Source of the DNA: Chitinophagaceae bacterium
GTDB taxonomy: Bacteria; Bacteroidota; Bacteroidia; Chitinophagales; Chitinophagaceae
DNA: 45,468 nucleotides
Assembly: GCA_947452925.1 (NCBI GenBank)
Contig: CANGFK010000003.1
Location: forward strand, 1 to 45,468
Reading direction: 5' to 3'
Of the stretch, positions 1 through 7,654 are shown piece by piece. A program made the translations under genes and the position numbers. How positions within the stretch are numbered: the stretch's first letter is position 1; each line of letters starts with the position of its first letter. The notes below the pieces were generated by a model. It was not told where the DNA came from, did not search any database, and saw only the letters and a list, made by a program, of their open reading frames with translations.

Positions 1-248
1 AAAATAAATACTGTCAACAATGCCCACCATTTTCTTCCAAACATCGGTGGACGTAAGTCGAATCTTAAAATCAAGAAACGCAATAACTGTGTAAATAGAA
101 ACCCGAAAGTGATGCCTATTGCCAGCCTGCCATACATTACTCCCGTAAAGCTTTGGTTGGAAGTGAAACTATACAACAAAATGGATATCCCATAAGCCAT
201 CCATCCACCCACCTGACAACACCAATATACTAGCGACTTATTTTTCAT
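1..248 (-). CDS. Membrane sensor histidine kinase, N-terminal fragment (runs off the window)
   Basis: Reading the minus strand from the ATG at 246-248 gives an open frame to the window edge, about 82 residues. It starts MKNKSLVYWCCQVGGWMAYG and continues with hydrophobic stretches and the basic segment LRFDLRPPMFGRKWW. This is how many Bacteroidota LytS/YehU-type sensor kinases (His_kinase family) begin: a short cytoplasmic start, then several membrane helices before the cytoplasmic kinase core. The kinase core and any LytTR-type partner lie outside the window, so the assignment rests only on the membrane region. It could be another multi-pass protein. A TAnnTTTG element lies 7 bases upstream of the start. 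The ORF track does not list it because the stop lies outside. Confidence 0.5.
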   Translation of the reverse strand, partial: MKNKSLVYWCCQVGGWMAYGISILLYSFTSNQSFTGVMYGRLAIGITFGFLFTQLLRFLILRFDLRPPMFGRKWWALLTVFI

Positions 249-255
249 GTTTGCG

Positions 256-263
256 CAAAATTA
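256..263 (-). promoter_or_regulatory. Bacteroidota-type -7 element in front of the partial sensor kinase
   Basis: The minus strand reads TAATTTTG, an exact match to the Bacteroidota -7 consensus TAnnTTTG. It ends 7 bases before the ATG at 248. No clear TTG/TTTG -33 element is seen at the usual 19-21 base distance. If it is used, the transcript would be nearly leaderless. Confidence 0.45.
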
Positions 264-338
264 AATGGATAGAATTGCTAATGAATTAAATTATTTATCA
301 ATGGTAAATATCAAGTCTATGAGGCAAATTTCAACTAT

Positions 339-361
339 GATTTATCTTTTCCTGATAAATC
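339..361. repeat. Short perfect inverted repeat (8-bp arms, 7-base loop)
   Basis: GATTTATC (339-346) and GATAAATC (354-361) are perfect reverse complements. No T-run follows, so a terminator is unlikely. It lies about 90 bases upstream of the sensor kinase start and could be an operator. The rest of 264-458 shows nothing recognisable. Confidence 0.4.
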
Positions 362-577
362 AAGATGATGAAGATGCTTGAATTTTTCTATTAGGAAGAA
401 GTAAAATCAATAAGGCAAAAACAATGTCTATGAATAATAGAGGAATGTTGGAAGTGCTTCAATAAGTTAAGCAATACCCTCAATACGGAAGCTAGAATTG
501 CTTTGAATTAATCTAAAACGGACTTTTATTAAGCAATAACTGCTTTGAATTAACTCAAAACTGACAGCAGTAACGTC

Positions 578-616
578 ATAATTCACGTCAACCCTGTCAG
601 GGTTCACATGAATTAT
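578..616. repeat. Palindrome A1 (19-bp arms, single central base)
   Basis: The arms match at 17 of 19 positions around a central T at 597. The core is AACCCTGTCAGGGTT. The outer arms (ATAATTCA / TGAATTAT) differ in sequence from those of the neighbouring palindromes although the core is shared. Confidence 0.8.
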
Positions 617-633
617 AGGATTTCTGACTTCTT

Positions 634-686
634 TTATGTCATCTCTGATGTCAACCCTGACAGGGTTGACATCAGAGATGACATAA
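634..686. repeat. Palindrome A2 (perfect, 26-bp arms, single central base)
   Basis: All 26 positions pair around the A at 660. The core AACCCTGACAGGGTT is shared with A1 and A3. The outer arms carry a different sequence (TTATGTCATCTCTGATG) that is perfectly mirrored on the other side, so arms diverge between copies but stay self-complementary. Confidence 0.9.
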
Positions 687-737
687 TTCCCTTCAATTAT
701 TGAAAAAAGCAAGGGAGAAATGGAATAACTGCTAGCA

Positions 738-792
738 GAGATGCAATTTCTCACGTGAACCCTGACAGGGTTGACGCGAGAAATTGCATCTC
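738..792. repeat. Palindrome A3 (27-bp arms, single central base)
   Basis: The arms pair at 25 of 27 positions around the A at 765. The core is again AACCCTGACAGGGTT. The outer arms GAGATGCAATTTCTC / GAGAAATTGCATCTC are unlike those of A1 and A2 but match each other exactly. Confidence 0.85.
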
Positions 793-886
793 TCAAGCCA
801 AAATAAGGTTCTTCGTAAGCAGAAATTGGCTTTAAATTAATTATTCTGATGGTAAGGAAAGCCAGATTAAAGACGGCAACTCGATT

Positions 887-2572
887 TTACTTTTCAATCC
901 TGAACCAATCATAATCAGCATAGCCCGTTTCATAAGTTTTGCCGTGTCTGATGGCGAAAATGCCCACTTTAGAACCTACCCATTTACCCTTTTTAGCCTC
1001 AAATGGTTCCCCAACTGGTTTAAAGGTTTTACCATCTTCACTATAACTGAAAGTACACAAAGCATTGCCGTATTCGCTGTTTTCTGCAATGTTATATGTT
1101 TTGTATTCAGGCGATTTAGGGTCAATATTTCTCACAGTTACTTTAAAATAAAGTGTTGTATTATTTACCAGAATCTCTTCTCCTTTTTGTTCAGGCTTAC
1201 CATGTTCTGCATCAATACATTTTGTTTGAGAAACCACCAAACCCTTCGGCGTTTTCTTAAGAGATAGGTAGGAATAATCTATACCCGTAACAATCAGACC
1301 GGTTTCCTCGTCATCAGTCCTTGGCGTAAAAGTGAATTTGGTGACAGCAGAAAAATTAGGTGCAGGGAACTTTTGGGTTAATAGGTTTGGAACCGTCCAC
1401 AGGTTGATGCTATTGTCCGGAACGGGTACATTAAACAACCTTATAAATCCATAGCTACTACCCGCAGGAAAACAGAAATTACTTTGTGGGTTGGCATCCC
1501 ATTGCCACTGAAGCCCCAAACTATTATCATTAAACTCATCCGATTCCTGAGGCGTTTCTATGGGATAGGTCTTGCCCACATTTGGTTTTTTGTAGGTCAG
1601 CACAGGTTCTCCAATGCCGTTGCCATCTTTGTCAACACCCATCATTGGCCAATCGTTCACCCATTTCACAGGTTCTAGATGAGCAATACGTCCATAAGCA
1701 TCCTTATCCTGAAAGTGAAGAAACCAACTTTCGCCTGTTTGTGTTTCTACCCATCCACCTTGGTGAGGACCATTGGTAACAGAAGAACCTTGTTCCAAAA
1801 CAACTTTTTGTTCATAAGAGCCATAAATATTTTTGCTACGCATCACCAATTCCCATCCTTTTCCAACACCGCCGGCAGGCGCCATTATATAGTAATAACC
1901 ATTGCGTTTATACATTTTTGGACCTTCGATAGTTGGATTTTTATCGTGACCATCAAATACCAGAACACCATCATCCAAAAGTGTAGTTCCGTCGGCACTC
2001 ATCCTGTTTAATATCAAGGAGCTTTTTATTCCAGCCCTGCTTCCAGCCATCCCATTTATAAGGTATGCTTTGCCATCTTCATCCCAAAAAGGACAAGGGT
2101 CTATCCATCCTTTTGCTTTTTTAACTAGTAAAGGGGCGCTCCAAGGCCCCGCAGGATTCTTAGCTTTCACCATATAAATACCCAAATCGGGATCGGGATA
2201 ATAAATATAAAACTCTCCATCATGAAAACGGATAGCAGGCGCCCAAACGCCACCACCATGTTGCACACTATCATAGCGCTCAAAAGGAGGCTGTTTGGTA
2301 AATACATTGCCAATGAGTTTCCAGTTTATCAAATCTTTCGAATGAAGAATGGGCAAAGCAGGAACATAGTTAAAGCTAGAAGCGGTAAGGTAATAATCAT
2401 CACCAACGCGTATCAAATCGGGGTCGGAATAGTCGGCGTGCAATACAGGGTTTTTGTACGTTCCATCACCATTGTCAGCCACCCAAACTTTGGACACATA
2501 ATGAGTAGCAGTTTGTGCGGTAACTACTGTGACTGCTGAAAGAAAAAGTAGAAAAGAGAATAATTTTTTCAT
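887..2572 (-). CDS. Secreted glycoside hydrolase family 43 (xylosidase/arabinofuranosidase type)
   Basis: The 561-residue protein starts with a typical signal peptide (MKKLFSFLLFLSAVTVVTAQ, cut near residue 20), so it is exported. Residues about 40-330 form the five-bladed propeller of GH43. Expected catalytic residues are visible: the base Asp50 in HADYSDPDLIRVGDDYY, the pKa-modulating Asp158 in GWIDPCPFWDEDGKAYL and the acid Glu216 in TIEGPKMYKRNGYYYIM. Residues about 340-560 look like the C-terminal beta-sandwich often fused to GH43 beta-xylosidases (FNDNSLGLQWQWDANP). The likely job is release of xylose or arabinose from plant-type glycans; the exact substrate cannot be read. It stands alone, with no SusC/SusD pair or sugar regulator next to it inside the window. 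Confidence 0.92.
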   Translation of the reverse strand: MKKLFSFLLFLSAVTVVTAQTATHYVSKVWVADNGDGTYKNPVLHADYSDPDLIRVGDDYYLTASSFNYVPALPILHSKDLINWKLIGNVFTKQPPFERYDSVQHGGGVWAPAIRFHDGEFYIYYPDPDLGIYMVKAKNPAGPWSAPLLVKKAKGWIDPCPFWDEDGKAYLINGMAGSRAGIKSSLILNRMSADGTTLLDDGVLVFDGHDKNPTIEGPKMYKRNGYYYIMAPAGGVGKGWELVMRSKNIYGSYEQKVVLEQGSSVTNGPHQGGWVETQTGESWFLHFQDKDAYGRIAHLEPVKWVNDWPMMGVDKDGNGIGEPVLTYKKPNVGKTYPIETPQESDEFNDNSLGLQWQWDANPQSNFCFPAGSSYGFIRLFNVPVPDNSINLWTVPNLLTQKFPAPNFSAVTKFTFTPRTDDEETGLIVTGIDYSYLSLKKTPKGLVVSQTKCIDAEHGKPEQKGEEILVNNTTLYFKVTVRNIDPKSPEYKTYNIAENSEYGNALCTFSYSEDGKTFKPVGEPFEAKKGKWVGSKVGIFAIRHGKTYETGYADYDWFRIEK

Positions 2573-2932
2573 TGAATCGTTTATAAATTTTATTCGGCAA
2601 ATAAAGAGATTTATTGATTAGTATGATGCAGTATAGTTTAATGCTATAAAAATATTCAGTTTGATGAACGCTTAAATAGATAATAGAAAGGTGCTAAAAG
2701 GAAAGAAATCAGCATGAATATTCAACCAAACTTTAAGTTGTTAGTTAAACCACTACGGGGAATTGTAGGTTAAATGCGACACTTAAAATTAAAATAGGCT
2801 TCAAAGGTTTTATCCATTTATTTTGCAATGATAAGAATACCCCACAGTGAGCATTTTTTTAGATTCAACATTTCAATTTTTTAGCATTGTTGATAACAAT
2901 AAGGTTGTCGGCTTTACCACATTGACATTTAG
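2573..2932. other. 360-base divergent intergenic region, no clear content
   Basis: It separates the GH43 gene (minus) from the flippase gene (plus) and should hold both promoters. I could not find a convincing TTTG / TAnnTTTG pair for either gene, nor a repeat array or a small ORF. Confidence 0.6.
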
Positions 2933-4396
2933 ATGAGTAGCACGATCAGGCAAAAGACAGCAAATGGTTTATTTTGGAGCTTCGCAGACAATCTGATAAA
3001 ACAGTGTGCCCAATTTGTTGTAGGTATCATTTTGGCGAGACTTTTATCACCGCATGAGTTTGGCTTGGTTGGAATGCTTTCATTTTTCATTGTTATCTCA
3101 CAGACATTTATTGACAGCGGTTTTAGTGGGGCATTAATCAGAAAAACAGATTGTACCCCAATAGATTATTCTACAGTCTTTTTCTTCAACCTTGGAATCA
3201 GCGTATTTCTGTACCTCATTCTCTTTCTTTCTTCAGGAATTATCAGTAATTTTTTCAAAGAGCCACAACTAGAAAAATTATTGCAGGTGTTGGGGCTCGG
3301 TCTTATCATCAATGCCATGTCCACCATCCAACAAACTATTCTTACGAAGCGAATAGATTTCAAACTTCAAGCTAAAATTTCTCTTATATCCTCTTTTTCT
3401 TCAGGCGGAATTGGGATTGCAATGGCCTATTATGGTTGTGGGGTCTGGAGTTTGGTTGGTCGTACATTATCAGGATTTCTTATCACAAGTATTCTTTTGT
3501 GGGTTCTGAATAACTGGAAGCCTATTTTGGCGTTCAGTAAAGCTTCTTTTATGGAACTATTTGGGTTTGGAAGTAAAATGCTCGCAAGCAGGTTGATTGA
3601 TGCTATCTACCAGAATATTTACTACCTGATAATTGGTAAGTTTTTTTCTGTAGAGGAATTAGGCTTTTACACCCGTGCAGACCAGTTTAAAGCTTTGCCG
3701 TCTCAGGAAATTACTTCAGTTATTCAGTCAGTTACTTATCCTGTTATGGCAAGCCTTCAAGGCGATCCTGTTCAATTTAAAAATGCTTTTCAGAAGTTAG
3801 TAAAAAGCAGTATGTTTATCACGTTCTTACTGATGCTAGGAATGGCTGCGGTAGCAAAACCGATGGTTCTTAGTTTACTAGGGATGAGGTGGATTAAAGT
3901 GGTTGATTATTTGCAATTATTGTGCTTTGTGGCGGTGTTTTATCCAATTCATGTTCTTAATCTAAACTTGTTGAGCATAAAAGGCAGGTCAGATCTTTAC
4001 TTGAGATTGGAGATAATAAAAAAAATATTAGCTATCCCAACAATTATTATAGGAGTTTTAATCAGTATAAAGGCGATGATTTTGGGAATGCTCATAACTT
4101 CGTTTGTCGCGTTTTTTTTTAATAGTTTTTGGTCGGGAAAATTAATTGGCTACAGCTCAATACAGCAATTGAAAGACATCATTCCTGGATTTCTTTTGGC
4201 AGTATCAATCAATGGAAGTGTTTATGTAATTGGTCTGATATTGCATTTCCCTCCGACTGGGATGTTAATAGGTGAAATAATTCTTGGTCTTGCATTGGCT
4301 TTCGGTATTTGCGAAGCAATAAAATTTTCAGATTATGTTTTTATAAAAGGTCTGATTCTAGAGAAAATACAGAAAAAGAGTAGTGAAAATAGTTAA
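2933..4396 (+). CDS. Polysaccharide flippase, Wzx/WzxC type
   Basis: The 487-residue protein is hydrophobic along its length, with about 12-14 membrane helices. It begins MSSTIRQKTANGLFWSFADN and continues with LARLLSPHEFGLVGMLSFF. This start is characteristic of the polysaccharide transporter (PST) branch of the MOP exporter superfamily, such as WzxC. Such proteins flip undecaprenyl-linked repeat units across the inner membrane. It is the first gene of a tight plus-strand run through 7477, so it probably serves the same glycan as the genes behind it. No Wzy polymerase or Wza/Wzc export gene is visible nearby. Confidence 0.88.
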   Translation: MSSTIRQKTANGLFWSFADNLIKQCAQFVVGIILARLLSPHEFGLVGMLSFFIVISQTFIDSGFSGALIRKTDCTPIDYSTVFFFNLGISVFLYLILFLSSGIISNFFKEPQLEKLLQVLGLGLIINAMSTIQQTILTKRIDFKLQAKISLISSFSSGGIGIAMAYYGCGVWSLVGRTLSGFLITSILLWVLNNWKPILAFSKASFMELFGFGSKMLASRLIDAIYQNIYYLIIGKFFSVEELGFYTRADQFKALPSQEITSVIQSVTYPVMASLQGDPVQFKNAFQKLVKSSMFITFLLMLGMAAVAKPMVLSLLGMRWIKVVDYLQLLCFVAVFYPIHVLNLNLLSIKGRSDLYLRLEIIKKILAIPTIIIGVLISIKAMILGMLITSFVAFFFNSFWSGKLIGYSSIQQLKDIIPGFLLAVSINGSVYVIGLILHFPPTGMLIGEIILGLALAFGICEAIKFSDYVFIKGLILEKIQKKSSENS

Positions 4397-4406
4397 TAGG
4401 AATAAA

Positions 4407-5534
4407 ATGAGAGATACCCCAATTTATGTTACACGTCCGAGTTTACCACCATTGAGTGAGTTTATAACCTATCTGGAGACAATATGGGAAGAAAAATGGA
4501 TAACCAATAATGGCTCATTCCATCAGTTGTTTGAAAAGGAACTGGCTAAATATCTTGGCGTTGAGTACATTTCTGTTTTCTCCAATGGTACATTAGCGCT
4601 TATAACTGCTTTGAGGGCGTTAAATATTACTGGAGAAGTCATTACTACCCCTTTCAGTTTTGTTGCAACAACCCACTCTTTGTGGTGGAATGGTATCACG
4701 CCTGTTTTTGCAGATATTGAACCCGGGTACATGAATATTGATCCAAAGAAAATAGAAGAGGCTATTACTCCAAAAACTACTGCCATAATGGGGGTGCACG
4801 TTTACGGAAATCCTTGTGATGTTGAGGCCATTCAGAAAGTAGCTGACAAGCATAATCTGAAGGTAATTTATGATGCGGCACACGCCTTTGGGGTAAAAAA
4901 GAATGGGGAATCAATTCTCAACTTTGGCGACTTGTCTGTTCTTAGTTTTCATGCCACCAAAACCTTCAATACTATTGAAGGAGGTGCAATTGTTTGTCAC
5001 TCTGCTGAGATGAAACACCACATAGACAACCTTAAGAACTTTGGATTCAGAAATGAAATCACGGTTGAGGAACCTGGTATTAATGCAAAAATGAATGAAG
5101 TTCAGGCTGCTTATGGGGTACTTCAACTAAAATATGTTGATGGGTATATTGCTGAAAGGAAGCGAGTTACTGAATCTTACAGAACTAAACTTGAGGGCAC
5201 GCCCGGAATAAAGTTTTTATATGATATGGATGAAGTCACTCATGCTTATTCTTACTTCCCAATATGTGTTGATCCTGAGGTATATGGAATGAAAAGAGAT
5301 GAAATATACGAACTCATGAAACTAGACGGGGTGAAAACCAGGCGCTATTTCTATCCATTAATCAGTCATTTCAATCCCTATAACAGTTTGCCGTCTGCGG
5401 CAAAAGAGTCCTTGCCGGTAGCAGAAGTGGTTTCTGAACAAATACTTTGTTTGCCTATATATCCGGAACTTTCTGAAGAAGAAATAGTGTATATAACCAA
5501 CTTGATTATTACAAATGCAAAGGGAAGAAAGTAA
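4407..5534 (+). CDS. vioA: DegT/DnrJ/EryC1/StrS sugar aminotransferase, VioA-like
   Basis: A PLP enzyme that transfers an amino group onto a 4-keto sugar nucleotide. The Schiff-base lysine is in LSFHATKTFNTIEGG, about residue 185 from this start; IYDAAHAFG carries the PLP-binding Asp. The start (VTRPSLPPLSEF), the TNNGSFHQLF segment and the GEVITTPFSFVATTHSLWWNG segment resemble VioA, which makes dTDP-4-amino-4,6-dideoxy-D-glucose. That substrate is inferred from similarity I recall. The ORF track begins at a GTG at 4383, overlapping the flippase gene by 14 bases. I prefer the ATG at 4407, because family members begin close to this point. The gene for the 4-keto sugar precursor is not in the window. 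Confidence 0.85.
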   Translation: MRDTPIYVTRPSLPPLSEFITYLETIWEEKWITNNGSFHQLFEKELAKYLGVEYISVFSNGTLALITALRALNITGEVITTPFSFVATTHSLWWNGITPVFADIEPGYMNIDPKKIEEAITPKTTAIMGVHVYGNPCDVEAIQKVADKHNLKVIYDAAHAFGVKKNGESILNFGDLSVLSFHATKTFNTIEGGAIVCHSAEMKHHIDNLKNFGFRNEITVEEPGINAKMNEVQAAYGVLQLKYVDGYIAERKRVTESYRTKLEGTPGIKFLYDMDEVTHAYSYFPICVDPEVYGMKRDEIYELMKLDGVKTRRYFYPLISHFNPYNSLPSAAKESLPVAEVVSEQILCLPIYPELSEEEIVYITNLIITNAKGRK

Positions 5535-6273
5535 ATCTGATATAAAATTGGGAATCATGCAACCCTACTTTTTTCCTTACATTGGATATTTTCAACTAAT
5601 TAAGGCTGTAGACACCTTTATACTTTACGATCAGGTTCAATACATCAAGAAAGGATGGATAAACAGAAATAGAATAATTGAGGTAAATAGAGCAGACAGG
5701 ATAATATCTGTTCCGGTAAAGCACATTGCAGTAACGCAACTCATTGCAGAAACAGAAATAGATAATTGTGTTAAATGGCAGCATCAGATGATTAAAATTA
5801 TTGAGTTTAATTATAAACGCAGCCCTTTCTTTGATGAGATATTTACTTTTATCAAGAGCATATTAAGCATCCCTTATCAGAAAATTAGTCAGTTAAATTC
5901 TTACTCTATACAAGCAATCGCCTCTTTTTTGGATATTAAAACAAAGATTATCACAGAAGATGATAGATTGAATTCAGTAGAAATTGACTTATCTGGAATT
6001 GAATCCGATGAAAATAGAAAAACAAGACGTGTACTAAGTATCTGTGAAAGATTTGATGCTCAAGCATACATCAATCCGATAGGAGGCGTTGAGCTTTACG
6101 ATAAAACTAATTTTAAAGTTGGTGGTATCGATCTTTTATTTGTAAAAACAAAAGAATACCACTATCAACAATTTAGTGAAGCATTCATTCCACATCTTTC
6201 CATTATTGATGTATTGTTTTGTTGTGGATTGGAAAAAACAAAAGAGTTATTGAATAATTACGAATTAATTTAA
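5515..6273 (+). CDS. WbqC family protein
   Basis: A 252-residue protein that opens with the signature of the WbqC family: IMQPYFFPYIGYFQLI, DQVQYIKKGWINRN, and later the conserved INPIGGVELYDK. Family members occur in O-antigen clusters beside sugar aminotransferases. I recall the name from an E. coli cluster that also has vioA and whose glycan carries an N-acylated 4-amino-4,6-dideoxyglucose, so a role in acylating the amino sugar is plausible but not shown here. The start overlaps the vioA stop by 20 bases, which indicates translational coupling. A shorter start at the ATG at 5557 would remove residues before the conserved motif and seems less likely. Confidence 0.85.
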   Translation: MQREESKSDIKLGIMQPYFFPYIGYFQLIKAVDTFILYDQVQYIKKGWINRNRIIEVNRADRIISVPVKHIAVTQLIAETEIDNCVKWQHQMIKIIEFNYKRSPFFDEIFTFIKSILSIPYQKISQLNSYSIQAIASFLDIKTKIITEDDRLNSVEIDLSGIESDENRKTRRVLSICERFDAQAYINPIGGVELYDKTNFKVGGIDLLFVKTKEYHYQQFSEAFIPHLSIIDVLFCCGLEKTKELLNNYELI

Positions 6274-6277
6274 GAAT

Positions 6278-7477
6278 ATGAACTTAGTAAAAGGGTTTAA
6301 CACCATTGCAGATATTCAGGTAGATAGGTTCAGACCTTATTGCCACGAGAAGCCGATAGTAATGAGTCATGATAGTTACTATCGTACAAAGCAACTAGGG
6401 GCAGTGCTTTACAAAGCTGTTCAGTATTTTATGAATAATTATTCCTCATTTAGTCATCTAATGCCTTTGGCTGATGATGATTTACGTGTTTTAGAGATTT
6501 GCAGCAAGTATTCACTAAATGTTGGAACCTACCGAACAGATTTTTTGGTTGACCAAGACAATGAGATGAAGATCATCGAAATGACTACTCGCCAACCCTT
6601 AAATGGCTATTTTATCTCGGGGTTTACCAATAGAATAGGTCAGGAGGTGGCTAAAAAATTAGGGTTAGAAAATATTATTGATGACTACCATAGGTTTCTA
6701 GAATATTTTGCAAACAAATTTGTTCCCACCGGAAAAATTTGTATCATTAAGGGTAATGAACGTTTGGGGGACTTTAAAATATATACATCCATTTTTGAAG
6801 CTGCTGACATGGATTGCCATATTATTGAGTTAGACGATCTTCCTAATAAGATGCATCTTCTTGCAGGAGCTACGGTAGTTGAAGAATTGAATCATGCAGA
6901 AATAAAACAATTGCCAGATTCAATTATTGATGAGTTAACATCTATTAAAATACATAACGATTTCAGAAACCTTTTTCTTATTCATGATAAACGTTTCTTC
7001 TACATTCTAACAAACCCCGATTTTATAGAGCGTGCATTAACAGAAGAGGAAGCCAATATTTTGAACTCTTTCACTATTCCTAGTTATGTGTATCCTCTGC
7101 ATAAGGAGTACTTTACAGATGCTTACAGCAACAAGGATAAGTACATAATCAAGCATATTCTTTATGGAAAAAGTGAAGCAGTTTATGCTGGATGTGTAAC
7201 AAAAGAAGAGGATTGGAAAAAAATTTTTGACACTGAGAATTTACAGCACATGGTGTTGCAACCCATGCTGGATCAAAAAAAATATATTGGAAAGATTGGG
7301 AATGAGGAGCGAAATGATTTTACTGCAGGAACCTATCTTTATTTTAATGAGGAATACTTTGGTCCAGGGATATATCGGGCATCTTCTTTTGTGGTTACCA
7401 ACCAGGGTGATGATAGAAAGATGGCTCAACTGGTTGCAACGGTGGACAAGGAAGATGACAGGGTGCATCATTTGTAG
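6278..7477 (+). CDS. Putative ATP-grasp-like ligase in the polysaccharide cluster
   Basis: I do not recognise a named family for this 399-residue protein. Several stretches look like ATP-grasp enzymes of the circularly permuted or glutathionylspermidine-synthase-like kind: YRTDFLVDQDNEMKIIEMTT (residues 85-104; Arg86, Asp88 and Glu101 possible ligands), KYIIKHILYGKSEAVYAG (288-305; a lysine then a glycine-containing loop) and MVLQPML, the usual position of the adenine-contacting segment. Such enzymes join a carboxylate to an amine using ATP. The gene starts 4 bases after wbqC, in the same run as the sugar aminotransferase. A role in attaching an amino acid or acid to the new amino group is an attractive inference. 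No signal peptide or membrane helix is seen, so it is cytoplasmic. Confidence 0.5.
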   Translation: MNLVKGFNTIADIQVDRFRPYCHEKPIVMSHDSYYRTKQLGAVLYKAVQYFMNNYSSFSHLMPLADDDLRVLEICSKYSLNVGTYRTDFLVDQDNEMKIIEMTTRQPLNGYFISGFTNRIGQEVAKKLGLENIIDDYHRFLEYFANKFVPTGKICIIKGNERLGDFKIYTSIFEAADMDCHIIELDDLPNKMHLLAGATVVEELNHAEIKQLPDSIIDELTSIKIHNDFRNLFLIHDKRFFYILTNPDFIERALTEEEANILNSFTIPSYVYPLHKEYFTDAYSNKDKYIIKHILYGKSEAVYAGCVTKEEDWKKIFDTENLQHMVLQPMLDQKKYIGKIGNEERNDFTAGTYLYFNEEYFGPGIYRASSFVVTNQGDDRKMAQLVATVDKEDDRVHHL

Positions 7478-7503
7478 CTCCTATATGTTATGCTTTGCGC
7501 TTT

Positions 7504-7587
7504 GAATGCTAATATTTGAGTCATGAATATTAGCATTTGAGCCATGAATGTTATCCTTCTAGCATTGAATATTGACAATTAGTTGCA
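7504..7587. repeat. Array E: four 21-bp units beginning GAAT
   Basis: Units start at 7504, 7525, 7546 and 7567, each with GAATGCT, GAATATT or GAATGTT. The first two units form a perfect 12-bp inverted repeat (AATGCTAATATT at 7505-7516 and AATATTAGCATT at 7526-7537, 9-base loop). It lies between the ATP-grasp-like gene and the GT2 gene and has the same 21-bp geometry as arrays A, B and D. Confidence 0.75.
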
Positions 7588-7654
7588 GAAATACAATAAG
7601 CAATTCGGATTACTTGCAATAATAAAATACAATTTAAGTTATATCAGTTCTAAT

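Larger units (their letters stand above)
459..836. repeat. Array A: about eighteen 21-bp units with three large palindromes
   Basis: The stretch can be cut into consecutive 21-base units (for example 501-521, 522-542, 543-563, 585-605, 648-668, 753-773) without slippage. Units tend to end CTG, TTC, TTG or CTC and to begin with AC or CT. Units 501-521 and 543-563 are nearly the same, both starting CTTTGAATTAA. Units 585-605, 648-668 and 753-773 share the core AACCCTGACAGGGTT (T at the centre of the first). Dyad centres at 597, 660 and 765 are 63 and 105 bases apart, that is 3 and 5 times 21. The 109-residue ORF at 467-796 on the minus strand is a by-product: 21 is a multiple of 3, so a frame stays open and shows heptad repeats such as VNPVRVD. 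Confidence 0.85.

Noticed and set aside
467-796. 109-residue ORF on the minus strand
   Set aside because: It lies within array A. Its heptad repeats (VNPVRVD, VNPDRVD) follow from 21-bp units that keep a frame open; no start signal or known domain.
944-2539. Several plus-strand ORFs of 64-110 residues
   Set aside because: They are antisense shadows of the GH43 gene, whose frame has clear catalytic motifs and a signal peptide.
4383-4406. GTG start of the VioA-like gene giving an overlap with the flippase gene
   Set aside because: The ATG at 4407 fits the usual start of the family better; the overlap is possible but not needed.
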